From Amycolatopsis sp. (GTDB lineage: Bacteria > Actinomycetota > Actinomycetes > Mycobacteriales > Pseudonocardiaceae): DNA of 64,000 nucleotides. The stretch lies in the NCBI RefSeq assembly GCF_025464955.1, contig NZ_JAODNM010000131.1:34704-98703 (forward strand), written 5' to 3'. Under the pieces are notes generated by a model, which saw nothing but the letters and a program-made list of their open reading frames with translations, was not told the origin of the DNA and did no database searches. A program made the translations under genes and the position numbers. Positions 26,269 through 36,600 of the stretch are shown here, one piece after another (positions within the stretch are counted from its first letter, which is position 1; the number at the start of each line of letters is the position of its first letter).

Positions 26269-29200
26269 TTTTCCTCCTCTTGATCGATTTCCTCAGCCCA
26301 GGCGACGACGTACTCGCGCCCCGGCGGATCACTGACGGTCCGGCTCTGGACCTGGTACTCCTGGCTCGCGGCACGGACGGTCATCAGCCCCGAGCCCACT
26401 GCCGCGACTTCGAAATTCTTCGGCTCGCCGCGCAAGCCCGTGCCGAGCAGCTTCGACACGGCCTCCTTCGCGGCCCAGAATCGGGTGAACCACAGCGATT
26501 CCGGCTCTCCGGCGGTCTTCGCGGCCGCCATCAGCAGGGCCCACTCGCCCTCGCCGAGCGCGGCGGCGAACGTCGAGTCGGTGCGCTCAGCGACTTCTTC
26601 GACGTCGATACCGCATCGGTGCCGCCGTGCCATGGCGACGCCGATCCCGCCGCGGTGGGCGATCGACACGGTGAGTTCCGGCAGTTCCCGGCCGAGCGCG
26701 CCCTCGACGGTCGGACGTCCGGCACGGTCGTTGCCGATCCTCAGCTCCGCCGGGAAGATGCCACCCGCACCGGCGTCCCACAGCAGGTGCCGCACGGCGT
26801 CCTTCGCCGCGATCCGGCCGAGCAGCCACTGCCGCCTGCCGCGCGGAGGATGGCGCTCGTACTGTTCGCGTTCGACGCCGACGAGCATGTTGCGCATGAT
26901 CAGTTCGCGGGTGGCGAGGTCGGGCCACTGCTCGTGGACGAGCGTCCAGTCGCCGTTCTCCCTTGTGGACAGTGTGTTGTGCTCGGGTACGCGGTCGACG
27001 GCGCGGATCGTGGGGTTGCTGTCGAACCGGCGGTCGCGCCAGCCGCGGAACTCCGCCCACACCCGCCCCCCCAGCACCAGCTGCATCTCGGCTTCCAGCG
27101 ATGAGTCGGTCACGGCCGTGATGCGCACCAGGCAGTCGAGCTTCTCCCCCGCGCCGGGATGCGGCCCGTGGAAGCGGATCTCGTCCATGCCGACCGGGAA
27201 CACCGTGGTGCGATTGGGAAGCTGCGACATGATCCAGTAGCCGAGCACCTGGCCCACGTTGTCCAGCAACGCACCCGGGGCGGCAGGCGTGGTGATCACG
27301 CCGCGCACGTGGGTGTCGCCGACCGCGGTCAGCTCGGTGACACCTTGGAACTGCGGACCGTGGAACATCCAGCGCTCGGTGTAGAGCTGTTCCGCGGTCA
27401 GGCCCGGAACACGCTCGGCGTCGGCTGGGAACGACCACGGCACCGGAGGCGTTCCTGGGTACTCGGGAGCCAACTCGACGACAGCTTGCGAGTAGGTCCC
27501 GAGCGACGCGGTGACGCGGTTCGGTCCATTGGGGACAATCGTGACCGGGATGTCGGTCGACGGCGTCGCGGTGACCCACTGGTTGAGCCGGACATCGTGG
27601 ACGGAGACCGCGTGGCGGCCCGGCGCGGACTGCTCGGCGAACGCCATCAGGTGGCCGATGACGGTCGTGGCCGGCACCACCGGCCAGCCGGCGGCAGGGT
27701 CGGCGCCCGGTGGTTGCTTGAAGAAACAATGGTCCAGCAGATAGGGCATCTCCTCGACCGACACGTGCAGGGTCGAGGTCAGCGCCGTCGGCGGCGCGAG
27801 AACCGTGGGGGCCGGACGAGTGGTCAGCATTTCCGACGCCAGCGCGGCCGTGTCCTTCAGCAAGGCGGAAAACTCGGCCGCCAGCGGGCTTCCACCGAGG
27901 ACGTCCAAAGAGGACGTTCCGGCACCGGCGGCGACCGGTTGCCGCCGGCTCGCGCGGACGTCGGCGCGGGTGCGCTCACCGAGCGAGATCAGCCCGGAGC
28001 CCAGCTCCAGCCGCATCGGCCGGCGAACGGCCTTGCGACCGACGGCCTTACGGCTGGCAGTCTTCGGCAGCAGGGGTGCGACGTCGACCTCGGCGCCGTC
28101 AGCCCAGAGCGCGGTGACGACCCGGTGCAGCTGCGCGAGTCCGCCGCGATGGGCCGAGTGCGCCGCGACGACCAGGTGATCCTTGCCCTGCAGCGTGTCG
28201 CCCACGAGCGAACCGAGCTGGCCGGCCCCGAGCTGGATGAACGCGCGGAAGCCGTCGGCGTGCATCGCCTCGATCATCGGCCGGAACCGCACGGGTTCGA
28301 GCAGGTGCCGGACGAACAGCTCACGCACTTCTTCGGCGCTCGACGGGTATTCGGCCGTCGTGGTGGCCGACCACACCGGCAGCTTCGCGGGATGCAGTGT
28401 GTACGTCTCGGCCGCTTCGAGGATCGGGCCGAGATACGGTTCCAGCATGGGCGTGTGGAAGCCGGACTGGAAGGGCAGCACCTGCGAGATGATGGCCTGA
28501 TCCCGGAAGAACCGGACGAGCTCGCCGATCGCCTCGGTCGGACCGCAGATCATCGACTGGTTGGGCGCGTTGTCGTGGGAGAGAACGACTTCGGTCTGGC
28601 CTTGAAGCGCTTCGGACACCCGTGAAGCGGCCGCGCCGATGACGGCGAACGCGAGCCCCGGCACCTTCAGCGCGTCCGGATCGAACGTGGACAGGAACGC
28701 GTCGACCTCGTCGGAGGCGTGGATTCCGGCGGCCGCCATCGCGGTCCACTCGCCCAGGCTGTGCCCGGCGAGCGCGTCCGGGATGACACCGAGCCTGCCC
28801 AACGCCGTGTCGAGCAGCCGGCCGAGTTCGAAGACGCCGGTGCCTTGACGTCCGATGTCTCCGATTTGGACGTCCCAATCAGACACCGTGGACACCCGCA
28901 GTCCGAAGTGCCGGGCGAGGTCGTCGGAGTCCTGCTCGAATTCGGCTTCCAGACCCGGGAACACGAACGCGAGCTTGCCGCCCCCAGGGCCGAGCAGCGG
29001 GTTCGGCGCGAACCAGATGTCGTTGCGGCCACGCCATCCCTTGCCCTTGGCCACCGCGCGGCGAGCCATTGCCAGCCGCTTCGGCGTCGGGTCGATGACG
29101 GCGAGTCGAGTGGGTCCGAAGGCGGGCTCACGTTCGTCGAGACTCGCCGCCAGCACCGCGGAGTCATCGGCGTCGAGCAGTGCGCCCAACGCGGCCGGGT

Positions 29201-30671
29201 CAGCCGCGGACAGCCGCAGCACTCGCTCGGCCTCGTGGACAACGGCCGGGGCACGAGTCGCCTGTTCCAGCACGACGTGTGCGTTGATCCCGCCGAACCC
29301 GAAAGCGTTGACGGCCGCGCGACGGACGGGCTGCGCGTCGGACGTCGTCCACGGCCGCGCGGTGTCGACCGGGGTGAATCGGGTCAGCGCCAGCGCCGGG
29401 TTGGGGTCTTCGCAGTGCAGGGTCGGTGGCAGGACGCCGTGGTGGACGGCGAGCGCGGCCTTGATCAACCCAGCCACCCCGGCAGCCGGCATGGTGTGGC
29501 CGATCATCGACTTCACCGAGCCGATCACGGCCGTCGAGTCGGCTGAAGGCGGACCGAACACCTCGGCGATGGTGGCCAGTTCGGCGTTGTCCCCGGCCGG
29601 GGTCGCGGTGCCGTGCGCTTCGAGCAGGCCGATCGACTCGGGCTCTGCCGGGTCTAGCCCGGCTGCCTCCCAGGCCTGGCGGACCGCGCGGACCTGCCCG
29701 CCGGAGTCGGGGTTGAGCAGGCCGGCCGCCTTGCCGTCGCTGGCGACGCCGGTCCCGGTGATCACGGCGTAGATCCGGTCGCCGTCGCGTTCGGCGTCGG
29801 CCAGCCGCTTCAGCACGACCACGCCGGTACCTTCGCCGATGAGCACACCGTCGGCGTCGCGGTGGAACGGGCGGATCTGCTGGCTCTTCGACAAGGCGCC
29901 GAGCTGCGTGAACACGCTCCAGAACGTGATGTCGTGGCAGTGGTGCACTCCCCCGGCGAGGACGACGTCACAGCGTCCCGTAGCGAGTTCGCGCATCGCA
30001 TGGTCGACGGCCACCAGCGACGACGCGCACGCGGCGTCCACTGTGTACGCCGGACCCCGCAGGTCCAGCCGGTTCGCGAGCCGGGATGCCGCCAGGTTCG
30101 GTACCAGGCCGATCGCCGACTCCGGCGCTTCGGGACCGAGCTCGTCGGTGAACGCCTGGCGCACCTGCTCCAGCCGCTCGTCGTCGAGTTCGGGCATCAG
30201 CTCGCCGAGGGTTCGGACCAGCTGGCTCGCCGTCCGCACGCGCTGGTCGAGCCGCACCAGACCCGGAGTGAGATAGCCGCCCCGACCGAGGATCACGCCG
30301 ACGCGGTGTCGATCGACGGGCAACCGCTCGGGCCCGCCGGCGTCGTCGAGCGCCTGTGCCGCCACTCGCAGCGCGATGAGCTGGTCGGGTTCGGTCGAGG
30401 GCACCGAGTTCGGCATGATCCCGAACCCGGTGACGTCCACTTCGGCCAGTTCGTCGACAAAACCGCCGCGCTTGCAGTACAACCGGTCGGCCCGCGGCGC
30501 TTCGGAAGGCGCGTAGTGACTCTCGTCCCACCGTCCGGGTGGGACGTCCGTGATCGCGTCGAACCCGCCGACGAGGTTGCGCCAGTACGCGTCGAGGTCC
30601 GGCGAGCCGGGGAACAGCACCGACATGCCGACGATCGCGACCGGGGTCACCGGGCTCACTGGAGTCACCAT
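26265..30671 (-). CDS. Secondary-lipid/PUFA-type synthase subunit: KS-AT-DH-phosphopantetheinyl transferase
   Basis: A 1468-residue megasynthase. Domains in order: ketosynthase (~8-460; active Cys near 213 in VDAACASSL, His in EAHGTATPAG and IGHTMPAAG); acyltransferase (~520-850; Ser near 638 in GHSLGEW); double hot-dog dehydratase (~970-1210; His near 980 in LLDHCFF and Asp near 1136 in LLDNVGQ); 4'-phosphopantetheinyl transferase (~1270-1460; GIDVEEV and WFTRFWAAKEAVSKLLGTG). It resembles PfaC with a PfaE-like activator fused on, but has an AT after the KS and no chain-length-factor domain recognised. ATG 30671 is taken because it overlaps the upstream stop (TGATG). Confidence 0.92.
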   Translation of the reverse strand: MVTPVSPVTPVAIVGMSVLFPGSPDLDAYWRNLVGGFDAITDVPPGRWDESHYAPSEAPRADRLYCKRGGFVDELAEVDVTGFGIMPNSVPSTEPDQLIALRVAAQALDDAGGPERLPVDRHRVGVILGRGGYLTPGLVRLDQRVRTASQLVRTLGELMPELDDERLEQVRQAFTDELGPEAPESAIGLVPNLAASRLANRLDLRGPAYTVDAACASSLVAVDHAMRELATGRCDVVLAGGVHHCHDITFWSVFTQLGALSKSQQIRPFHRDADGVLIGEGTGVVVLKRLADAERDGDRIYAVITGTGVASDGKAAGLLNPDSGGQVRAVRQAWEAAGLDPAEPESIGLLEAHGTATPAGDNAELATIAEVFGPPSADSTAVIGSVKSMIGHTMPAAGVAGLIKAALAVHHGVLPPTLHCEDPNPALALTRFTPVDTARPWTTSDAQPVRRAAVNAFGFGGINAHVVLEQATRAPAVVHEAERVLRLSAADPAALGALLDADDSAVLAASLDEREPAFGPTRLAVIDPTPKRLAMARRAVAKGKGWRGRNDIWFAPNPLLGPGGGKLAFVFPGLEAEFEQDSDDLARHFGLRVSTVSDWDVQIGDIGRQGTGVFELGRLLDTALGRLGVIPDALAGHSLGEWTAMAAAGIHASDEVDAFLSTFDPDALKVPGLAFAVIGAAASRVSEALQGQTEVVLSHDNAPNQSMICGPTEAIGELVRFFRDQAIISQVLPFQSGFHTPMLEPYLGPILEAAETYTLHPAKLPVWSATTTAEYPSSAEEVRELFVRHLLEPVRFRPMIEAMHADGFRAFIQLGAGQLGSLVGDTLQGKDHLVVAAHSAHRGGLAQLHRVVTALWADGAEVDVAPLLPKTASRKAVGRKAVRRPMRLELGSGLISLGERTRADVRASRRQPVAAGAGTSSLDVLGGSPLAAEFSALLKDTAALASEMLTTRPAPTVLAPPTALTSTLHVSVEEMPYLLDHCFFKQPPGADPAAGWPVVPATTVIGHLMAFAEQSAPGRHAVSVHDVRLNQWVTATPSTDIPVTIVPNGPNRVTASLGTYSQAVVELAPEYPGTPPVPWSFPADAERVPGLTAEQLYTERWMFHGPQFQGVTELTAVGDTHVRGVITTPAAPGALLDNVGQVLGYWIMSQLPNRTTVFPVGMDEIRFHGPHPGAGEKLDCLVRITAVTDSSLEAEMQLVLGGRVWAEFRGWRDRRFDSNPTIRAVDRVPEHNTLSTRENGDWTLVHEQWPDLATRELIMRNMLVGVEREQYERHPPRGRRQWLLGRIAAKDAVRHLLWDAGAGGIFPAELRIGNDRAGRPTVEGALGRELPELTVSIAHRGGIGVAMARRHRCGIDVEEVAERTDSTFAAALGEGEWALLMAAAKTAGEPESLWFTRFWAAKEAVSKLLGTGLRGEPKNFEVAAVGSGLMTVRAASQEYQVQSRTVSDPPGREYVVAWAEEIDQEEEK

Positions 30672-33600
30672 CACCAACCTGACGCCGTGTAGACAACCGC
30701 GCCGGTGTCACCGGGATTGTCGGGACCCCAGGCCAACTCCCGCAAGAGACTCAGCACGCCTTCTTCGGGATCGATGAGCTCGATCCCGCGCTGGGCGTAG
30801 TTCCGCATCAGCTCGGGCGTGACCATGCCGTTGTTGGTCCCGGTCGGTGCCCACGGTCCCCAGTGGACGGTCAGCCCGCGGCGTCCGTCCACATCGGCCC
30901 ACCGGCTGCCCAGCGTCTCCAACGCGTCGTTCGCCGAGGCGTAGTCCGATTGGCCGCGGTTGCCGAGCGTCGCGGCGATACTGCCGAACAGGACCGCGAA
31001 ACCTGGCCCCTGCGGCAAATCGCCGGCCGCGTCGAGCAGGGCCCGCGCACCGTCCACCTTCGTCGAGAACACCCGGCTGAACGAAGCCTGCGTCTTCTCC
31101 GCGATCAGCTTGTCCTCGATCACACCGGCGGCGTAGACGACACCGTCGAGCCTGCCGTACTCGGCGTGGATCTCTTTCACCGCGCCATGGACGGCTTCGG
31201 TGTCGAGCATGTCGACGGAGTGGTACCGGACCGTGCTGCCCAGTTCGGTCAGCCGCCGAACGGTGTCGCGCACCTCTCGGCGGGCTTCGATCTCACCGAT
31301 GGTCCGCTCGATTTCGGCCGGGACGCGCTGCCCGCCGGCGATCAGCGCGGTCCGGAGTTCGGCGGACGTCCCCGCCGCGGCGATGGCCGGTTCCTCTTCT
31401 TCCGCAGGCAGCGATGTGCGACCGAACAGCTCCAGCCGGCACCGGCTCGCCGCCGCCAGCGACGTCGCGAACCGGGCCGTGATGCCCTTGGCGCCGCCGA
31501 CGAGCAGCACGACCGAGTCTCGGTCCAGTCCGATCGCGGCGGCCTCGGCAGCACCGTCACCGGCAGGACCGGCGCCCGTGCTTCCCAGCAGTCCGAGCCC
31601 TTCGGCCTCCATGCGGAGACCTGTGCGCTCCTCCCCTCTGCGCAGGACGACGGGCTCACGATCCACATCGGACAGTTCGGCGATCAGTCCGTCCGCGACG
31701 ACTTCGGGCGCGGTACCCGGTTCGTGCTCGACAAGCCGGGCAATGGTGTCCGGGTATTCCCGCGAAACCGAACGGAAGAAGCCACGCATCCCCTCGACCG
31801 GACCGTTCGCGATGACCCACCGCGGAGACGCGGCGAGCGCGACCTGATAGACACCGAACGCATCGGGGAGGACGGGCTCGCTGTCGGCGGCCGGAAGGTG
31901 GAAGACGCCGTCGAGCCCGCCGTCCGGGATCTCGAGCGAGGTGACCACCTCAACCCCATGCGCGCCGAGTTTCGCAGTCAGGACGTCGGCGAGCACCCCG
32001 GCGCCGAGGACGAGGAACCGCCGCCCGGACAGTTCACCCTCGCTCAGCCCGGCTCGCGAAAGCGCGAACTCCTTCATGACCAGGCGCTTCGGCGCCACGA
32101 TGACCGGCTCGTGACCGTCCACGGAAGACTTCACCGGTTCGGGAGCCGCCGCGATCTGGGCCGGTGCGCCGGCGATGAGCGCGGTGATCCCGGCCGCGGT
32201 CCGCGCCTTGGCGAGCTCCTCGGTGTCGCCGTCGAGCGGGAGGTTGAGCCGGGTGGCGAGCTCACCGGCGATCTCGGCCCGCTTGATCGAGTCGACACTC
32301 AAATCCGCTTCCAGGTCAAGATCCGGCTCGATCATGTCCACCGGATACCCGGTCCGCTCCCCGATCACCTGGAGGACGACGGCCAGTACCGAAGCTGCAG
32401 GCAACGGCGTCGCGGAAGTCGTTACCGCGACCGACACGGCCGCGGTGACCGGTGCCGCGGCAGCGTCGGTGACACGACCGACCACCAGCGCGGTGATACT
32501 CGCGGCGGTCCGGGCCTTGGCCAGCAGTTCGACCTCTTCGTCCCCGGCAGCCGGGAGGTTCAGCCGGGTGGCGAGCTCACCGGCGATCTCCGCGCGCTTG
32601 ATCGAGTCGACACTCAAATCCGCTTCCAGGTCAAGATCCGGCTCGATCATGTCCACCGGATACCCGGTCCGCTCCCCGATCACCGCGAGCACCACCGCCA
32701 ACACCGAAGCACCGGTCACCGCCGGAGCCGCCACGGGCGCGGCAGCGGCGACGACGGCCGTCACCGGCTGGACAACACGCGCGGGGGCCAGCTCCTGCGT
32801 GAACGTGACCGGCGCGGCCATCGGCCGCGCGGCGGGGTCGGCACCGAGGTAGCCGAGCAGAACGTCGCGCTGGGCGGAAATCATTTCCCGGCTGGTGCGC
32901 AGGAAGTCGGCGACCAGCGCCTCGGCGGGCGAGGAAGCCTGTCCAGGGTGTCCGGCGGTCACGAGCGGCTCCGAAATTCGTTGGGCGGGATGCAGGGCAG
33001 CAGCGGGGATGGCACCGTCGGCGGTGCGGACGAGGTGGCCGTCGACAGTCCAGCCGGGACGGACACGACGGGTGGCCCGAGCCGGGTCGACCGCGTCCCG
33101 GCCGCCGAACAGCCAGCCGGTGCGGACCTCGGCCCCGGTGACCGCCAGTCGGCCCAACGCCGCGAGGAACCCGGACAGCCCCGCGCGACGAGGTCCCTCG
33201 AACGCGACAGTCCGATGTGGACGTCCTTCGAGGACCGCCGACACCAACTTGGTCAGTACCGTACCCGGACCGGCCTCGACGAACACGCGCGCACCGGCGG
33301 CGTACATCGCTTCGATCTGTTCGGCGAACTTGACCGGCGAACCGATTTGCGCGGCGAGTTCGGCCCGGATCAGCGCCGGTTCGGTCGGATAGGGCCCGGC
33401 GGTGCGGTTGGACCACACGGGAAGTTCCGGTTCGGTGACGGACACCGTGTCGAGCACAGCCGCGAACGCGTCACCAGCGTCTGCCACGAGCGGGCTGTGG
33501 AAGGCGCAGGCAACCGGAATCCGCTTGGCGCTCAGCCCCGCCGAGCGAAGACTGTCCACAGCAGACTCCACAGCGGCGGTCGGGCCCGAGATGACTGTCT

Positions 33601-36600
33601 GTTTCGGCGAGTTGCTGTTGGCGATGACGACCGTATCCGGCAGTCCCACGGCTTCGATCTCGGCTCGCCCGGCGGAAACCGCGGCCATCGTGCCGGGATC
33701 GCCGTCGCCCGTGGCACCAAGGATCGCGTCGGCTCGGGCGCCGCTGCAGCGCAGGAGGGTTTCCGCGTCCAGCGCTCCGGCCGCGGCCAACGCCGTCAAC
33801 TCGCCGTAGCTGTGCCCGGCGACCATCGCGGGCCGTACCCCGGCCTTGGCCAGCAGGACGTTCGCGGCCATGCCGACGATGCCCAGCGCGGGCTGCGCCG
33901 CGGTGGTGTCGGTGATCCTGGCCAGCTGCTCACGTCGGCCGGCTTCGCTGAAGGCCAGCGGCGGGAACAATGTCCCGGCGACGTCGCCGCCGATCCGCAG
34001 GAGCCGCTGGAGTTCGGGGAACGCCACGAACAGCTCGGCGAACATGCCCGGCCGCTGGCTTCCCTGTCCAGGGAAGAGCAGCGCGACATCGCCGGTCTCC
34101 TCGGCGGCACCGGCAAGATAGACACCGTCGGCGGACTCGCCGGCGATTGCCTTGCGCAGCAGCCCGGCCAATTCGTCCACACTGGACGACACCAGCGCGA
34201 TTCGCGTCGCGGCGCCGCGGGCGGCGTCCAGCTCGGCGCGGCGGGAAGCACCGAGCGCGAGGTCACGCAAGCGCCACGGCTCGTACTTGCCCGGATCCGC
34301 CTCGGCCAACGCCAGCAGCTCGCCGGCCACCTTGGCGGCCCCGGCCTGGTCCGCGCCACGGAAGGTGAACAGCTCCGCGGGCCACTCGTCGGAGGTGTGC
34401 GCGGGCGGCGCACCTCCGTCGTAGGCGCGGAGCACGACGTGGAAGTTGGTGCCGCCGAACCCGAACGCGCTGACGCCGGCAACGCGATCCGCGGGCGCGG
34501 TGGCCCACGGCCGGGCTTCCGCGTTGAACGTGAACGGGCTGCTCTCGACGTCCCAAGCCGGGTTCGGCTGCTGCAGGTGCAGGGTCGGCGGTTTGACTCC
34601 GGTGTACAGCGCGAGCGTGGTCTTGATCAGCCCGGCGAGCCCCGCCGCGCACTTCGTGTGGCCGATCTGCGACTTCACCGAACCGATCGCGCAGGTCCCG
34701 GCCTCGGCCCCGGCTTCGACGAACATCTTGGTCAGGGTCGCCAGCTCGGTCCGGTCGCCGACCACGGTTCCGGTGCCGTGCGCCTCGACGAGTCCGACCT
34801 CGGCGGGCGAGATCCCCGCGTTCGCATACGCCCTGGTCAACGCGTTGTGCTGCCCCTCGGGCCGCGGCGCGGTGAGCCCGAGCCCACGGCCGTCGCTGGC
34901 GCTGCCGACACCCTTGATGACGGCGTAGACCCGGTCCCCGTCGCGTTCGGCGTCGGCCAGCCGCTTGAGCGCGACGCAGCCGACACCCTCGCCCAGCGCG
35001 ATGCCGTCCGCGGTGGCGTCGAAGGTCGCCGAGCGACCCGTCGGGGAAAGGGCGTGCACTGAGGAAAACAGCAGGTAGTCGTTGATGCCGTTGTGCAGGT
35101 CGGCGCCGCCACAGAGGACGAGGTCGCTCGTGCCCGCCGTGAGTTCCTTGCACGCGACGTCGACCGCGGTCAGCGAGGACGCGCACGCGGCGTCGACGGT
35201 GTAGTTCGCGCCGCCGAGGTCGAGCCGGTTCGCGACCCGGCCGGCGATCACGTTCGCCAGGACCCCGGGGAACGAGTCCTCGGTGAGCTTCGGCAGCTGG
35301 GCGTCCAGCGCGGGCGGGATCTCGCCGACATAGGACGGCAGCACCGTGCGCAGGGTCATCGCGTTGGACAGATCGCTGCCCGCCTCCGCGCCGAACACCA
35401 CCGACGTCTTCGAGCGGTCGAACGGGCGCTCGCCGTATCCGGCGTCGACGAGCGCGCGGTGCGCGGCTTCGAGCGCGAGCAGCTGGACCGGTTCGATGCT
35501 CGCCAGCGACGCGGGCGGGATGCCGTAGCGCAGCGGGTCGAACCCGATCTCCGGCAGGAACCCGCCCCAGCGCGAAGAAGTCCGGTGAAGCTCGCCGTCC
35601 GCGCTGTAGTACAGCGACTGGTCCCAGCGCTCCGCGGGCACCTCTGTCACGGCGTCCACTCCGGACAGGATGTTCGCCCAGAACGTACTCAGATTCGGCG
35701 CCTTCGGGAACATACAGGCCATCCCGACGATGGCGATGTCCAGCGGCTCCGGGGTCGAACGGGGTTCTGGCACGGCCAAGCCGAGTTCCGCGACGCGTGT
35801 CGCCAGGAAGTCCTGCGCGCCCGTTCCGACGGACTCGTGCAACGCGGCGATGGTGGTAACGGCGGACCGCAGGACGGCGACCTCGCCGGCCATGAACATG
35901 CCTTCGGCCAGCTGGCGGTCTTCGCCGACGCCGAGGAGGTCGTCCCCGACTCGTTCGATTCCCTTGCTGGCCAGGCGAAGCCGTCCGACGTTGAGCTGTT
36001 CGAGCTCCTCCCACGCCTCCCGGCCCGGCACTTCGCGGGCGGCGAGGTCGGCCTTGATGGCCTGGTACTCGGTGGTGAACGGGCTCCGCACGCAGCGGGT
36101 CGCGTGGCCGGGCGCGGTTTCGAGCAGGTCGGTGTGCGCGGCTTCGAGCACCTGACGCTGGAACAGCGGAAGCACCGCGCCGGCGCCGACGGCTTCCTCG
36201 GTGAACAAGTAGGCCGTGCCCATGAGCACGCCGACGGCGGCACCACGCGCGTTCAGCGGTGCCGACAACGCGGCGACCATCGCGGCGGACCGCTCATCGT
36301 GGATGCCGCCGGCGAAGAACACCTGGAGTCCGGCGGCGTCTCCACCCTCGGCGAAGAAGTCGTCGAGGACGCCGAGTTGGGCCTCCCACAGCGGGAAACT
36401 GTTACGGGGACCGACATGGCCGCCGCATTCGGAGCCTTCGAAGATGAACTTGCGCGCGCCGGCCGCGAGGAACTGCTTGAGCAGCCCTGGCGACGGGACA
36501 TGCAGGAACGTCGAGATGCCGACCTCTTCGAGCGCGGCGGCCTGCGCCGGACGGCCGCCGGCGATGATCGCGTGCGAGGGCCGGATCTCCCGGATGATCG

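Noticed and set aside
30863..35062. 1399-codon open frame on the plus strand opposite the large megasynthase
   Set aside because: It is the antisense of clearly conserved KS/AT/ACP/KR coding sequence. Its own translation is Arg/Gly/Asp-rich without any family, a usual by-product of G+C-rich codon use.
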